This document shows, in pieces, positions 49,449 through 59,788 of a stretch of 64,000 bases of DNA (position 1 is the stretch's first letter; each line of letters starts with the position of its first letter). The position numbers were made by a program, and so were the translations under genes. The notes beneath the pieces are model-generated. The model made no database searches. It had not been told where the DNA came from and was given only the letters and a program-made list of their open reading frames with translations. The DNA is from Lodderomyces elongisporus (Eukaryota; Ascomycota; Pichiomycetes; Serinales; Debaryomycetaceae), in contig NC_083675.1 in assembly GCF_030384665.1 (NCBI RefSeq), positions 1 to 64,000 of the forward strand, in the 5' to 3' direction.

Positions 49449-50169
49449 ACCTAGCTTTGGTTCAGACTATTATAGAGGTGGAGTAAGGTTGACTCAATTG
49501 AATGAATACAACTTTAATAATTGAATAAATAAAGAAACACATAAATATATATAATAATAAAAAAAATACAAGTTTTTGTTTTCAATTAGAAATTAGTATT
49601 GTCACAGTATAAACCATTTGGTCTAACTGTTTTGTTCTTTTTTTCATAAAGATGTTTTCTAGTAAATAAAAAACACAACATTTGAAATTGAATTTCAATC
49701 TACATCTAGACCTAAATCTCAATCTGTTATTAGACAGACAGACACCTGTAGTACTAATTATAATATGTATTCTCTAGAACAAATAAAGGTCAATACTGCT
49801 ACTGTCGGAAGCGGTGGGGAATACAACTCAGGGATGGGGATGACCTAAACTGTGTCACGTGGTATGAGGCACATGATAATAATAATCAAGAATATTCAAA
49901 GCTTCGCTTTTTTTTTCATAATATTTTTTTTTTTTGCTTCAAGATATGGCTCAATTACAAGGATGATGATGTAATTTTTGTTTGTCGCGATCCAGAGAGT
50001 GTTTTGAAAAACCCCATCTAACCAAAAATAACAGAAAGAAAGAGAAAGAAAAATAAAAGAAAAGAAAAGGTATTGTGGAGTAAAACTGCAGTTTTCTTGT
50101 GTACACTTTATTACGTTCCATAAATCAACTGCACTTTAGCTGCACTTTTAACTTTCAGTATCTTTTCCA
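49449..50169. promoter_or_regulatory. Spacer between the two thioredoxin genes
   Basis: This 721-bp region holds a CACGTG at 49856-49861, 310 bp upstream of the second thioredoxin, and T-rich runs near 49908-49935. No TTAGTAA pair like that of the first gene is seen. No gene is seen. Confidence 0.45.
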
Positions 50170-50481
50170 ATGATCACCAATATCACATCAAAAGCACTCT
50201 TCCAAGGAGCCCTTTCTTTCAAAGGATTGGTTGTTGTTGATTTCTTTGCAACTTGGTGTGGTCCATGCAAGATGATCTCACCTCTCTTGGAAAAATTCAG
50301 CAATGAATACAAACAGGTGAAATTCTTAAAGGTTGACGTTGACCAATCGCCAGAGATAGCACTGGCCTACCAAGTGAGTAGTATGCCTACTTTTCTTTTC
50401 TTCAAGAATGGAGAACAAATACATAAGGTTGTCGGCGCAAACCCTTCTGCATTGAAACAAGCAATTGACTCCAACGCGTGA
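50170..50481 (+). CDS. Cytosolic thioredoxin (second, tandem)
   Basis: The 103-residue thioredoxin has WCGPC cysteines at 30 and 33 and the SMPTFLFF cis-proline segment. It shares LVVVDFFATWCGPCKMI and the ending GANPSA with the upstream paralogue but has a different head (MITNITSKALFQGALS) and replaces SAIKKAIETNK with SALKQAIDSNA. Divergence across the whole length argues against a very recent duplication. It also lacks a presequence. Confidence 0.95.
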   Translation: MITNITSKALFQGALSFKGLVVVDFFATWCGPCKMISPLLEKFSNEYKQVKFLKVDVDQSPEIALAYQVSSMPTFLFFKNGEQIHKVVGANPSALKQAIDSNA

Positions 50482-51013
50482 TTAAAGGGTAGGAGCTATT
50501 TGCTATTTGCTATTTGTTATTTGTTATTTGCTGTTCACAGTTCACTATTCTCTTTGTTACTTGTTTTATTATTAGACCAATGAAGTGAGAATACACGGTT
50601 TCTTTGTGCAGAGCTGCAAATTAAAAAAAAAAATATAAGATAATAGTATATATGCATATTGATATATTGTTTATACAAGAGGATCATTGATTACAGCGCA
50701 TGTATCAATGCTATAATTGAATAACTTTAGACTCTAGTGATAAATTGTAGTCTCCTCATTTTCTTCTATGATTATTTACTGGCTTGATAACAGAAGGTAT
50801 ACATAGCTTATTCTCCATAATATATATATATATGTATGTATGTATGTATGTATATTACACAGATCTACATCTAACATTTTGTTTAAATCTCTACTAAACA
50901 CTCGCAAGTCCAACTACTAAATGTAAGCAAACTCTAACAGAACTTGTATCTCTTGTATTCAAAGCTCCTCATGATCGTATGTCAAAGCCACCGTTGTTTA
51001 CTATCCTTACAAA
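50482..51013. other. Convergent spacer with (TATG)n
   Basis: This 532-bp convergent spacer between the second thioredoxin and VNX1 has TATTTGCTATTTGTTATTTG-type repeats near 50500-50530 and a (TATG)n tract near 50832-50853. No gene is seen. Confidence 0.45.
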
Positions 51014-53590
51014 TCAAAACTTCACTCCATTCTTAAAGTAGGCACCATATCCATCATCTAATTCCTCAATGATATCATTAAACCAAAATCCAATAAGAAC
51101 AACAATATAAATCAAGATCAAAATTACACCCTTGAAATAGTTGGATTTCCCTTCTGCATAGATATATGTAAACAAATAAATGGAGATCAATGTCGCAATA
51201 ATATCCCATCGAGGGAATACCAATGAAAATATTTGCTCAACATTCACATATCCTTTGAGCATAGAGTAAACAACCAAACTTGGAATTTGGATCAAAACAA
51301 CTTGTAAAGCATATGCACTACCAATCTCCATAGACAACGCAACATTACCACCAATGGCAAACGAAATGGCATTCAAAAACTCCGTAGTGTTTGGAACCAA
51401 TGCAAAAATTGTTAAGCCCAAGAATTTAGGGTTGATCGGGAAGTCGGCCAAAATAGAGTCAACGTTATCAACCAAAATCTCAGCAATAATCGCATAAAGA
51501 ACAGTGGCGCTCAATAATATAACAGTGGACTTATTTCTTGACCAGTTGGGCGCATCATGGCCAGATCCATCGTGCTCGTCTTTTGTAGGCTCATGTTCTG
51601 TAATTTTACGCTCTGAAGGCTTTGCCAAATGCTGCCTACTGATGCTCTGAACTCTTTGTGGTTGTGATTGTGGTTGTTGAATAGGGTAGATTTGTGGTTG
51701 CTGTTGCTGTTGCTGCTGTGATTGCTGATGCACTGCAAGACTGGAAACACTCGGTGATCGAAGATACTCCTCTTTCCTTGCCTCGTGAGAATTAGCAGCC
51801 CAAATCAACGACGCATGAGTACGCAACGTAAAGTAAAGACCACATATGTAAGCAGCAAATAATGCCAAAGCCACAATCAACGAAAAGGGTTTAATCACCT
51901 TGTAATATAGAGGGTCCAACGTGAATGAAGGTTGGATAAACCTGCATTTCGTGCAATCGTCCAAATTGTGTCTAACATCACAACTATTGCACTTGATCTC
52001 GTATGCACCATATATTTGGTAGAATAAAGATGGCGCAAACATAATCACCATGGCAAACAATAACATCGTTGAAGAAACACCTGCAGATCTGGGATTATAT
52101 CTCTGCGTCTTCCGCTTAAGTGCTCCTCCACACATGGAGAGGCCTGGAAGTAATAGTACACCACCAAGTATCGAACCAATCATCGAACCTTCAACCAACT
52201 TGCCTTTAGCTTGGTCCAATGCAACACAGTATAAAAAGATTTCAACAATAGTAGAGAAAAATGCGTTGATAACAGCACCAACACCCATAGACGATTGCGC
52301 CGAGATAGAAGCAACGGCCTGACCAATGAAATACGCTAATGGAATAATGGAAAACAAACACAAACAGAAAACTGTGTTTGAGTCCGTTAAAAACGAATCC
52401 CAGTGTAGTTGTTCTTTAAGAATATAATAGTCAAAGATGACAAACAAAACAACTGATAGCAAGTTGATGAAGAAGATGTTTGTTCCATCGATAGTGTATT
52501 TATAGTAGTGGTATCCGCAACATCTATAAGTACACAACAAGATCAGTTGTTTTTTGTTTCTCAAGTTGGGGTTCAGCTCTCTCTTTTTATAATAATCCTT
52601 TTCCATTTCAAAATCCAAAGCCAATGGATGACGTCTGAGATGGTAGTTTAAGATTCCCGTAATGTTAGCCATGGGAATGGTGAACACAAACAACCAGCAA
52701 AGGAAGCCAATAATGTATGAAATGGGTTGGATAATCACGTAAAAGTATAAATAAAAAGCAATTCTTCCTGCACTCCAATCGCCTCTTCCAAAAAATCTCA
52801 CCTTGATATCATTTGGATCCAGATCTTCAGCAATGGCAGATGAATTATCGGCAGTATTATTATCAACCGCCGGTCCGGAACTGGCGTGGGAACCTCCTGA
52901 GCCCGAGCCTGCATTTGCATCTGCATCTGCACCTGAACCTGAACCTGAACCTGAACCTGAACCTGAACCTGATTGAGCACTGGGGGATTGACCCTCATTC
53001 TCTAAGGAGCTGTAAGCATCACGCAAGGGCCTGCCCTTGTGATCTTTCATCAAATTCTTCATCAAACCCGTAGTTTCGTTTGCACCAGTGTACCGCCTAG
53101 GTGGCGCAAAAAACAATCTACCCTCTTCTTGCAATCTCCATTGATGGAACTCATTCAATGTTCTTCCCTCTAATAAATCCTCATCAAGATAATTCTGGTC
53201 CTTGTTGAGCAAAACAAATTTTCCAAACGGGTATAACCAATATCTTCCTAACTTCAAAAACGCAGTAATATAAGGTCTCAGAGCCTTTCGCAAGCCTAAT
53301 CCAGAAAAAATAAACACAAAGGCAGCACCCACAAGACAAGCAACGTATATGAAAAGCCCAGCAGTGAAACTCCAAATCAAGTTGGTTACCTGAACACCCC
53401 AAAATCTTCTGGATGCAGGACGTCTTTGTCCAAAATCATGAATATCCTCCTCAGCTCTAGTGGCTACAGATCGACTTTTCTTGTACAATGATGGTTTCCA
53501 AATTTTGATACCAAACGGATGCGTCGAGTTGATGGCATTCTGACGTTCTTTCAAATTTAAGGTATCTACTGACAGGTCTGAACGAATGGA

Positions 53591-53642
<52 letters not shown>

Positions 53643-54325
53643 GCATTAACGTTATTATCGTCAATGTCATTGGCGGCATCATTATAACCTTCTTCACCGA
53701 CGACGGCACCATCACCCTCACCCTCACCGGCACCGGTACCTGCGCCAGAACCATTCTCATTTTCGTTTTCGTTAGCAGCAGAACTACGTTCATTTGTTTG
53801 TTCTTGTTCGCCTCTACGCACTTGCTTTCTGCTTCTATCATTCTGTAGGCTTTGCAACACTGTATCCACATCATCCATATTTTGCTCTTGATAAGTTTGC
53901 TGATACTTTCTCAATGGACTCTTGCTGCTACGTCTCAAACTCAATGCCTTTAATGCATCATTGTATCCTTCAATATAGTCTCTATCGTTTTTTACACTTA
54001 TGTTTGAGTCAGAATTGTTTGCATCTCCATCATCTCCATCGCCTTCTTGTTCATTGATATCATCGTCAACTGAATAGATTAATTTCGGATGTGACCCACT
54101 CACCGCCTTCCATAATCGCGGTCTAGATTTCCTTCTTGTAACACTTGTAGATCTGTTTCTAGTACTTCCACTATGGCTCCCAGTTCCTGTTCCAGCCCCA
54201 CCCTCTATGCCGCCGCTACTACCGGTGGCCAGATTGTTAGCAGAGCTAGAAACTTTCAAAGTGTCGTCATGTGGTAAATTTCTGTTGACAAGGCTTTTAG
54301 ACGGGCCGTGCCCTTGCTTCGACAT
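51014..54325 (-). CDS. VNX1: Vacuolar monovalent cation/H+ antiporter Vnx1-like (CAX family)
   Basis: The 1103-residue membrane protein resembles yeast Vnx1 (908), a CAX-superfamily Na+,K+/H+ exchanger of the vacuole. A long cytosolic head (1-330) is low complexity, with a D13-like run near 229-245 and SGSG repeats near 450-465. Two Na+/Ca2+-exchanger-like helix bundles follow, with the signatures SSMGVGAVINAFFSTIVEIFLYC and GSILGGVLLLPGLSMCGG in the first half, and NTTEFLNAISFAIGGNVALSMEIG in the second. A Cys-rich loop (CNSCDVRHNLDDCTKC) sits between. Vcx1 is shorter and lacks this head. Confidence 0.88.
53593..53640 (-). repeat. (GAT)n poly-Asp run in VNX1
   Basis: A near-pure GAT repeat encodes about 16 Asp residues in the VNX1 head. 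It is an in-frame microsatellite likely to vary in length. Confidence 0.9.
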
Positions 54326-55476
54326 TTGATTATATTACAGTTTGTAATGAGTATATCCCAGTGCAATAGTGTATGATATGCAGATGAACAAATACTTTAG
54401 ATTTATATATAGATATATATATATCTACATATATATATATAAAAACTATTTGTATATTACTATTGTTGTTGCTGTTTGAAAATGGTTACAGCTTGTGTTT
54501 ACGTGTGTGTGTCTGTGTGTGTGTATGATTGGGGGTGTGCGTGTGAAACTAGAGTAACAAAGGTTACTATTTGATTACAAAACTCAAACTTACACAAAGG
54601 CTTCCTTAAAGCCGGATGTGTATGGAATAAAAAAAACAATAAGGGCCAACTAACACATCATCACACTATAAAGTATTTCCTTGCAAGCATGCGTTACGAT
54701 ATATATACATATATATTGTCTAATACATACTCTGTCAAAGTATTGTAAAGGATTACCCGTTTATTTGTTTCTTTCTTTTCATGGTGTATCAACCAGAATA
54801 TATTCTTGATGCCAATTGAAAGTTTGTATGGCCAGTAAACACTTTTCAAGATTGTTCCAAACTTTATTTTGGATTAAAAAAAAATATTAAAAGTTTACTT
54901 TGTTTTCGTCAAATGTTAATCTTATTGCTCTCGCCTTGAGCACAATAAAAGTTTAGATACCTTTACACCTAATGATTACTCTTTTCATATAGACAACATT
55001 TGACTTCATTATAAAGCTTTAGTCTCAAAATGTTTCTAAAGTAAAAAATAGAACAATACAACATTAAACCATTTGTGATAGATACAATTGTGTATTAGCA
55101 ATATTTCTATACGATTTCGTAAACAAAAAAAAAAAAAAAGAAAGAAGACAAACAAATTCAGATGACGACTTTTATCTACTCTGTTTACCCTGCTTTTTAC
55201 ACTGAAACCAAATAAGATTGGTTTGTCAAAAATTAGCCCCATTACTAAAATTTGTTTTATTATTATTATTTTCTCTTTTTGGCTCCTAGGGTTTAGGTAT
55301 GAGTTTGGGTTTTGCACAAATTCCAATCCCTTGAAGTTGTGGACACAAAGTGAGTCCTATTTAAATTACATCAAAAATGCCTGCCAATACCTACCCGTTT
55401 CTTTTAAAAAAATTATTCAACACTCAAAGCACTCTAGCAGTTGAGGTTCTCAGTCAGCTTCACATTGTTCCATTAT
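54326..55476. other. VNX1 promoter and DFM1 3' spacer
   Basis: The VNX1 end has (TA)n palindromes at 54408-54445 and TG-rich tracts at 54500-54545. A hairpin TTATTG/CAATAA with an inner CTC/GAG stem lies at 54921-54947. A TAGGGTTTAGG (Tbf1-like) stretch occurs near 55288. A 96-codon minus frame (55326-55036) is AT-driven. No gene or RNA is firmly seen. Confidence 0.4.
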
Positions 55477-56613
55477 TCATCCTCCAAGTCTATGGCCCTT
55501 GCCTTTAAACGCGCCGTCACTCTCTCCAAACCAAGAGTACCCTGTAGAGCTTCCTGTTGATTGGGAATGCGAGTGAGACTGTGATTGATGATGATGATGT
55601 TGTTGTTGTTGCTGCTGCTGTTGTTGTTGATAATGTTGAGGTCCAGCTTGTTGTTGTGGCAGTACGGCCCTTCTTATTCCAGGGTTCACTTTTCCAGGTG
55701 CCGTGGTAAACGCCGTAGTACGAACTGAGGTGTGGTATGGATATGACAACAAGGAGTAGAGCCATTTGGGTGCTTTTAGATAACCCTTGTCGTATATGCT
55801 GTCCTCAATAAAGTCGTGGAGGTTTGAACTGGCGCGTTGGTCGATATGGGTCAAGCCCACTCTTTGGCCCTCGACATTTCTCTTTTTTCTAAAGCCATAA
55901 GCACCTGATAATAAATTGTACAATGGCATTGTGTTGGATTGAACACAGAGGTACAAGTAACCACTCAAGATCCCAACTAAAGTATCAATCAACGCAACTG
56001 GTCCACCCAAAATCAATTTCACAATCAAATTTCCCAAAGGCAAGTAGTATGCCTTGATAGGAACAAGTCCAAGCAAATTAATTCTTGCATTCTTCAAGCT
56101 TCTTGACCAAACATATGTCAAACAGGCCAATAAATTCTCATGTGGGAAATACGTGGCGGGTGAGTAGTCTCCCGCTACAGCATCCAAGAACAAATTGGAT
56201 ATTTGAATACATGTACCACAAAGGATAATAAACCACAAGTAATCTGGGAAATTTCCCTTGAACTTACCTTCGTAGGCCTCCAAGTGGTTTGAAAACGTGT
56301 AGAAAAAATACGTGTCAAATAACGCATTGATCCTATTTGGTGACATGATCCCTGAGGGCACCAAAAACGACGTAACAAATCGATACCATCCAATAACAAC
56401 CAAAGAAATGGTTCTCAATATCGTAAATGTACTTCCTTTTTGAATCACATAGCGTACAAGGGCATAGTCTTGCAACACCGCATTGAGGTTGATGTAGAGT
56501 TTTGGAAATGCTTCAAATGAAGTGACACCGAGACATGCTAAAACAGTTGATATAGTAAAGAACCGGGTCACGGGCGGTATGCTTTTGATGTTATCAATCA
56601 ATGCGTTATTCAT
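55477..56613 (-). CDS. DFM1: Derlin-family Dfm1 with C-terminal SHP box
   Basis: The 378-residue protein is the derlin Dfm1, a rhomboid pseudoprotease that retrotranslocates ER membrane proteins. Six or so spans are visible in residues 15-220. The WR-like segment and GxxxG-type region of the derlin fold follow in order (FDTYFFYTFSNHLEAYEG, SYLYLCVQSNTMPLYNLLSGAYG). The tail is low complexity: poly-Q, His-rich HHHHQSQSHSHS and poly-S runs. The very end, FKGKGHRLGG, is an SHP box that binds Cdc48. Yeast Dfm1 has two SHP boxes; only this one is clear here. Confidence 0.9.
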   Translation of the reverse strand: MNNALIDNIKSIPPVTRFFTISTVLACLGVTSFEAFPKLYINLNAVLQDYALVRYVIQKGSTFTILRTISLVVIGWYRFVTSFLVPSGIMSPNRINALFDTYFFYTFSNHLEAYEGKFKGNFPDYLWFIILCGTCIQISNLFLDAVAGDYSPATYFPHENLLACLTYVWSRSLKNARINLLGLVPIKAYYLPLGNLIVKLILGGPVALIDTLVGILSGYLYLCVQSNTMPLYNLLSGAYGFRKKRNVEGQRVGLTHIDQRASSNLHDFIEDSIYDKGYLKAPKWLYSLLSYPYHTSVRTTAFTTAPGKVNPGIRRAVLPQQQAGPQHYQQQQQQQQQQHHHHQSQSHSHSQSTGSSTGYSWFGESDGAFKGKGHRLGG

Positions 56614-57127
56614 GTGCTCTACTTTGTGAAAAAATTTGGTCTGATTCTGACTTAGTCTCTCTTGATTTGTTTATGTTTTCTAGGTTCTATTGTTTCTTGA
56701 TTTTTGCTTTTTTGCTTTTTTGGTTTTTTCCTTTATTGGTTTCTTGCTCCTGGTATGGGTTGGGTGTGAAATTAGTAGAGTCAGAAAAATAACAACGAAA
56801 TCAATTCCCCCAAAAGTTTTGCATTCAAAGCATTCGAAAGGAAAAAAAAAATAGAGAGAGAGAAAGAAAATAGATAAAAATAAAAAATAAAAAACGAGAA
56901 GAAAGAAAGAAAGAAAGAAAGAAAAGAAGAAAGAAAAATATACCTATCAGAACCACTTGCCTTGAATAATCTCTTATCTTATATCAACAACCCTAGAATT
57001 CCATTCAGGCATTGTACTTCCTACAATTTGATTTTTCATTTCATTTTCTTTTTTCCTATTTTCTTTTTCCTTTTTCCTGTGATTTACCTTACCTTACCTA
57101 TAAAGATATATAAACGACCAGTGCACA
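56614..57127. promoter_or_regulatory. Divergent DFM1/SMD1 promoter region
   Basis: This 514-bp region is rich in (GAAA)n (56900-56935) and TTTTC runs. A TTACCTTACCTTACC repeat near 57080-57100 lies just upstream of SMD1. No RNA is seen. Confidence 0.45.
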
Positions 57128-57505
57128 ATGAAGTTGGTACGATTCCTAATGAATGTACCCAATTCTACAAACCAGCCCATCACAGTGGAGTTGAAGAATG
57201 GTAACATTGTGAATGGAACTCTTTTATCTGCAAACCCTCAGATGAATCTCAATTTGAAGAATGTTAAATTGCAACAACTATATCAGGACCCCATTTTGCT
57301 TCAATATATAAACATTAGAGGAAACCAGATCAGACAGATATTACTACCGGATGATTTAAATATTGATGGTGTGCTAGAAAAGTCGCAGACTAAAATCAAA
57401 GGACAAGGAGCTGGTCCCAGCGCGAAACCTGTGTCACGAAGAGGCGGTAGAGGCGGAGGTTCAGATCGTGGTGGAAGAGGAAGAGGCAGAGGCAGAGGTA
57501 GATAG
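57128..57505 (+). CDS. SMD1: Core spliceosomal protein Sm-D1
   Basis: The 125-residue protein is SmD1 of the Sm heptamer on U1, U2, U4 and U5 snRNAs. Sm1 motif VELKNGNIVNGTLLSANPQMN is at 21-40 and Sm2 LQYINIRGNQIRQILLPD near 57-75. Both bracket a short loop. Between them lies the D1-specific region; the head MKLVRFLMNVPN is D1-like. The C-terminus is Gly/Arg-rich (RGGRGGGSDRGGRGRGRGRGR-type), as in animal SmD1, and may be methylated. Confidence 0.94.
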   Translation: MKLVRFLMNVPNSTNQPITVELKNGNIVNGTLLSANPQMNLNLKNVKLQQLYQDPILLQYINIRGNQIRQILLPDDLNIDGVLEKSQTKIKGQGAGPSAKPVSRRGGRGGGSDRGGRGRGRGRGR

Positions 57506-57841
57506 AGAATGACGTGCAATCCTTTGAAGAAAAATGGGGTGGCCAGAAGAAAGGCAACGACATTCTAGAGTATTGACTAATATTCAATGGTGAAATGCTG
57601 GACCTGCTGCTTTCAATCTCGTACGGCTTAGTTGGAAAATTGTTGTTATTATTATCCTTTTTTGGGGTTCTGACCTTTTAGTTACTTTCGAAAAGGAAAT
57701 GACAAACATAAAACAGCTATAACAGGAGGAAATGAATATTTTTTTTTAAAAAAAAAGAGAGAAAAGGGTAGATAGAAGTTTAGAGTATTTAATTTGTTGT
57801 TTGAATAATTTTCATTTTATTCCATTGTCTATATACATGTC
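57506..57841. other. Convergent spacer SMD1-MRPL25
   Basis: This 336-bp spacer between converging genes has an A/T run near 57740-57760. No ORF or RNA is seen. Confidence 0.4.
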
Positions 57842-58315
57842 TTAGAACCATTTTGGCTCTCTTTCTTTTTGCTTCTTGAGCAATTTCTTGTAACTTGGTC
57901 TAGCAGCAACAATAATCTTGTCCATATTCTTGATAGCTTCGGCACGTTTTCTCAATTTCTCTTCAATCTCAGGTTTGCTTACCGCACTAGCAGGATGGGT
58001 CATACCAAGCATCCATTTCTTGTTGTCGTATTTCTCTTCGTAGAATTTTCTAGGCACAGGTGGTAAGAGATCTTCAATACCAAACTTTTTGGCCATCTTG
58101 AACAAGTCAGCGGATCTTCGACGTGAAATGGGAGCACCGCGCCATTTTCCAGTATCAGGGTTCTTAGTGTGGTAGAAAGGGTTCATGTCTGGATCAGTTG
58201 TGAGGGAAGGGCCATCTTTGTATTGAGCAAACGGTCTTGGTGGGTACTTGATGAAAAAATTGTGTAATTTTTGGGGAAGCTTAGCAAATGCTTCCTTAGC
58301 CGTTAGGGAGGACAT
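57842..58315 (-). CDS. MRPL25: Mitochondrial large-subunit ribosomal protein mL59 (MrpL25)
   Basis: The 157-residue protein matches the fungal mL59/MrpL25 of the mitochondrial large ribosomal subunit. Recognisable blocks are FAKLPQKLHNFFIKYPPRPF near 10-30, NPFYHTKNPDTGKWRGAPISRRRSADLFKMAKKFGIEDLLPP near 47-88, and the ending KKLLKKQKEREPKWF. Length is equal to yeast MrpL25 (157). No obvious cleavable presequence is needed in this family. Confidence 0.93.
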   Translation of the reverse strand: MSSLTAKEAFAKLPQKLHNFFIKYPPRPFAQYKDGPSLTTDPDMNPFYHTKNPDTGKWRGAPISRRRSADLFKMAKKFGIEDLLPPVPRKFYEEKYDNKKWMLGMTHPASAVSKPEIEEKLRKRAEAIKNMDKIIVAARPSYKKLLKKQKEREPKWF

Positions 58316-58699
58316 AATGATAATAGTTGTAAAGGGGTGGGATTCAAGAATGAATATGGTATAAGGTCAGGTAGTTGATTTATCAACCAAGTGTATTATT
58401 TCTATTGTATTGGTTGTAGTTTGTAGATTTGAGAGTTGAAAAGAGGTGAAAAATTATAGACATGGTAGCGCGTTTCCTTTTGCACACACACTCCCTCACT
58501 CAACTCAACTCACACAAGCAAAAGCAAAAGCAAAAGCACCAACGTATGCTTTCAACTATATTACATCTAACATTCTACTTCGTGTTTTTACTACAATGAA
58601 ATATTTTTGAATGATTTGAAAACAACTTGATGTATTCCAAAGAATATTGAAAATATTTTATATATATATAAAAAAATATAAGAAACTATTCCTAATACT
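58316..58699. promoter_or_regulatory. MRPL25 promoter and XYL2 3' spacer
   Basis: This 384-bp spacer has a (CAAAAG)n tract at 58516-58538 and a (TA)n run near 58660. No gene is seen. Confidence 0.4.
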
Positions 58700-59788
58700 T
58701 TACTCTGGACCATCAATAATACACTTGACGGCTTTTCCTGCACGCACAAAGTCGTATGCCTCAACAGCCTCCTTCCATGGAAATACATTTGTAATCAATT
58801 TCTCAAAATCAACTTGCACATTTTCTTTGCCATTTGCATAGTTTTTCTCCAAAATCTTTATAGAAGTAGCATAGTCACCATATCCGTATCTGAAACTACC
58901 AAGCAATGTCAATTCCCTGCTGGAAAATTCGACAATGGGGAAAGAAACATCGCCGCTTGCATTACCAATTTGCACCACTTTACCTCCGTCTCTAACAGTT
59001 TGCACTGCCAATTTAATGCATGGCTCTGCTCCAGTACATTCCAATACAACATCTGGCCTAATACCATCAAATGCCTTGATCAAATCCTCAGCTCCGCCGG
59101 ATTTGGAGTTAAAAGTGTAATTGGCGGCGCCAATCTCCTTGGCCAACTTCAATTTCTCATCAACAACATCAACAACCATAATGTTCAAAGCACCAAAGAT
59201 CTTGGCGGCTGCAGCCGTCAATAAACCAACCGGGCCACCTCCAAACACTATGACATTCTCGCCAAATGATAAATTGGCCAATCTAATCCCGTGAACACCA
59301 ACACTCAATGGTTCTACCATGGCACCCAACTCCAAACTAACATTGTCTGGCAATTTGTACAAGAAATCTTCGGGTGACTTGTAGTACTTACATAAAGTAC
59401 CAGGTGGATTGGGCTTCTTTGGGTCGGATTCGGGAGTTGCAGCAAAACACATATCGGGGTCAATTTCGTATTTACCGGATTTGTAAGCTTCACTGTATCT
59501 TGAGGGAACACCGGGTTCAATTGCAACCCTATCGCCTTTTTTCAAATTCTTTACACCTTCACCAACTTCGTGAACCACTCCCGAAGACTCGTGTCCCAAC
59601 ACCATTGGCTTGGTCAATTTGAAAGCGCCGATTTTACCATGTGCATAGTAGTGGATATCGGAACCACAGATTCCTGTTTTCTTGACTTGGACAATAACAT
59701 CTGTAGGATGCTCAATCTTGGGCACAGCCAAGTCTTCAAAGACAATATCGTCTACTTTTTTAAGTACCAAAGAAGGATTTCCTGACAT
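58700..59788 (-). CDS. XYL2: NAD+-dependent xylitol dehydrogenase (D-xylulose reductase)
   Basis: The 362-residue medium-chain dehydrogenase oxidises xylitol to D-xylulose. The catalytic zinc site is TGICGSD with Cys41, GHE at 65-67, and a downstream Glu. The Rossmann GGGPVGLL is near 180. The Asp ending the second strand (VVDVVDEK) favours NAD over NADP. The structural-zinc lobe after EPGVPSRYSEAYKSGKYEID lacks the four cysteines of related sorbitol dehydrogenases, as in Scheffersomyces stipitis Xyl2 (363 residues). The gene suggests growth on pentoses or polyols. It could also act on sorbitol. Confidence 0.92.
   Translation of the reverse strand: MSGNPSLVLKKVDDIVFEDLAVPKIEHPTDVIVQVKKTGICGSDIHYYAHGKIGAFKLTKPMVLGHESSGVVHEVGEGVKNLKKGDRVAIEPGVPSRYSEAYKSGKYEIDPDMCFAATPESDPKKPNPPGTLCKYYKSPEDFLYKLPDNVSLELGAMVEPLSVGVHGIRLANLSFGENVIVFGGGPVGLLTAAAAKIFGALNIMVVDVVDEKLKLAKEIGAANYTFNSKSGGAEDLIKAFDGIRPDVVLECTGAEPCIKLAVQTVRDGGKVVQIGNASGDVSFPIVEFSSRELTLLGSFRYGYGDYATSIKILEKNYANGKENVQVDFEKLITNVFPWKEAVEAYDFVRAGKAVKCIIDGPE

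Noticed and set aside
53566..53874. 102-codon Met-rich frame in the VNX1 head
   Set aside because: It reads ATG from the shifted (GAT)n repeat of VNX1.
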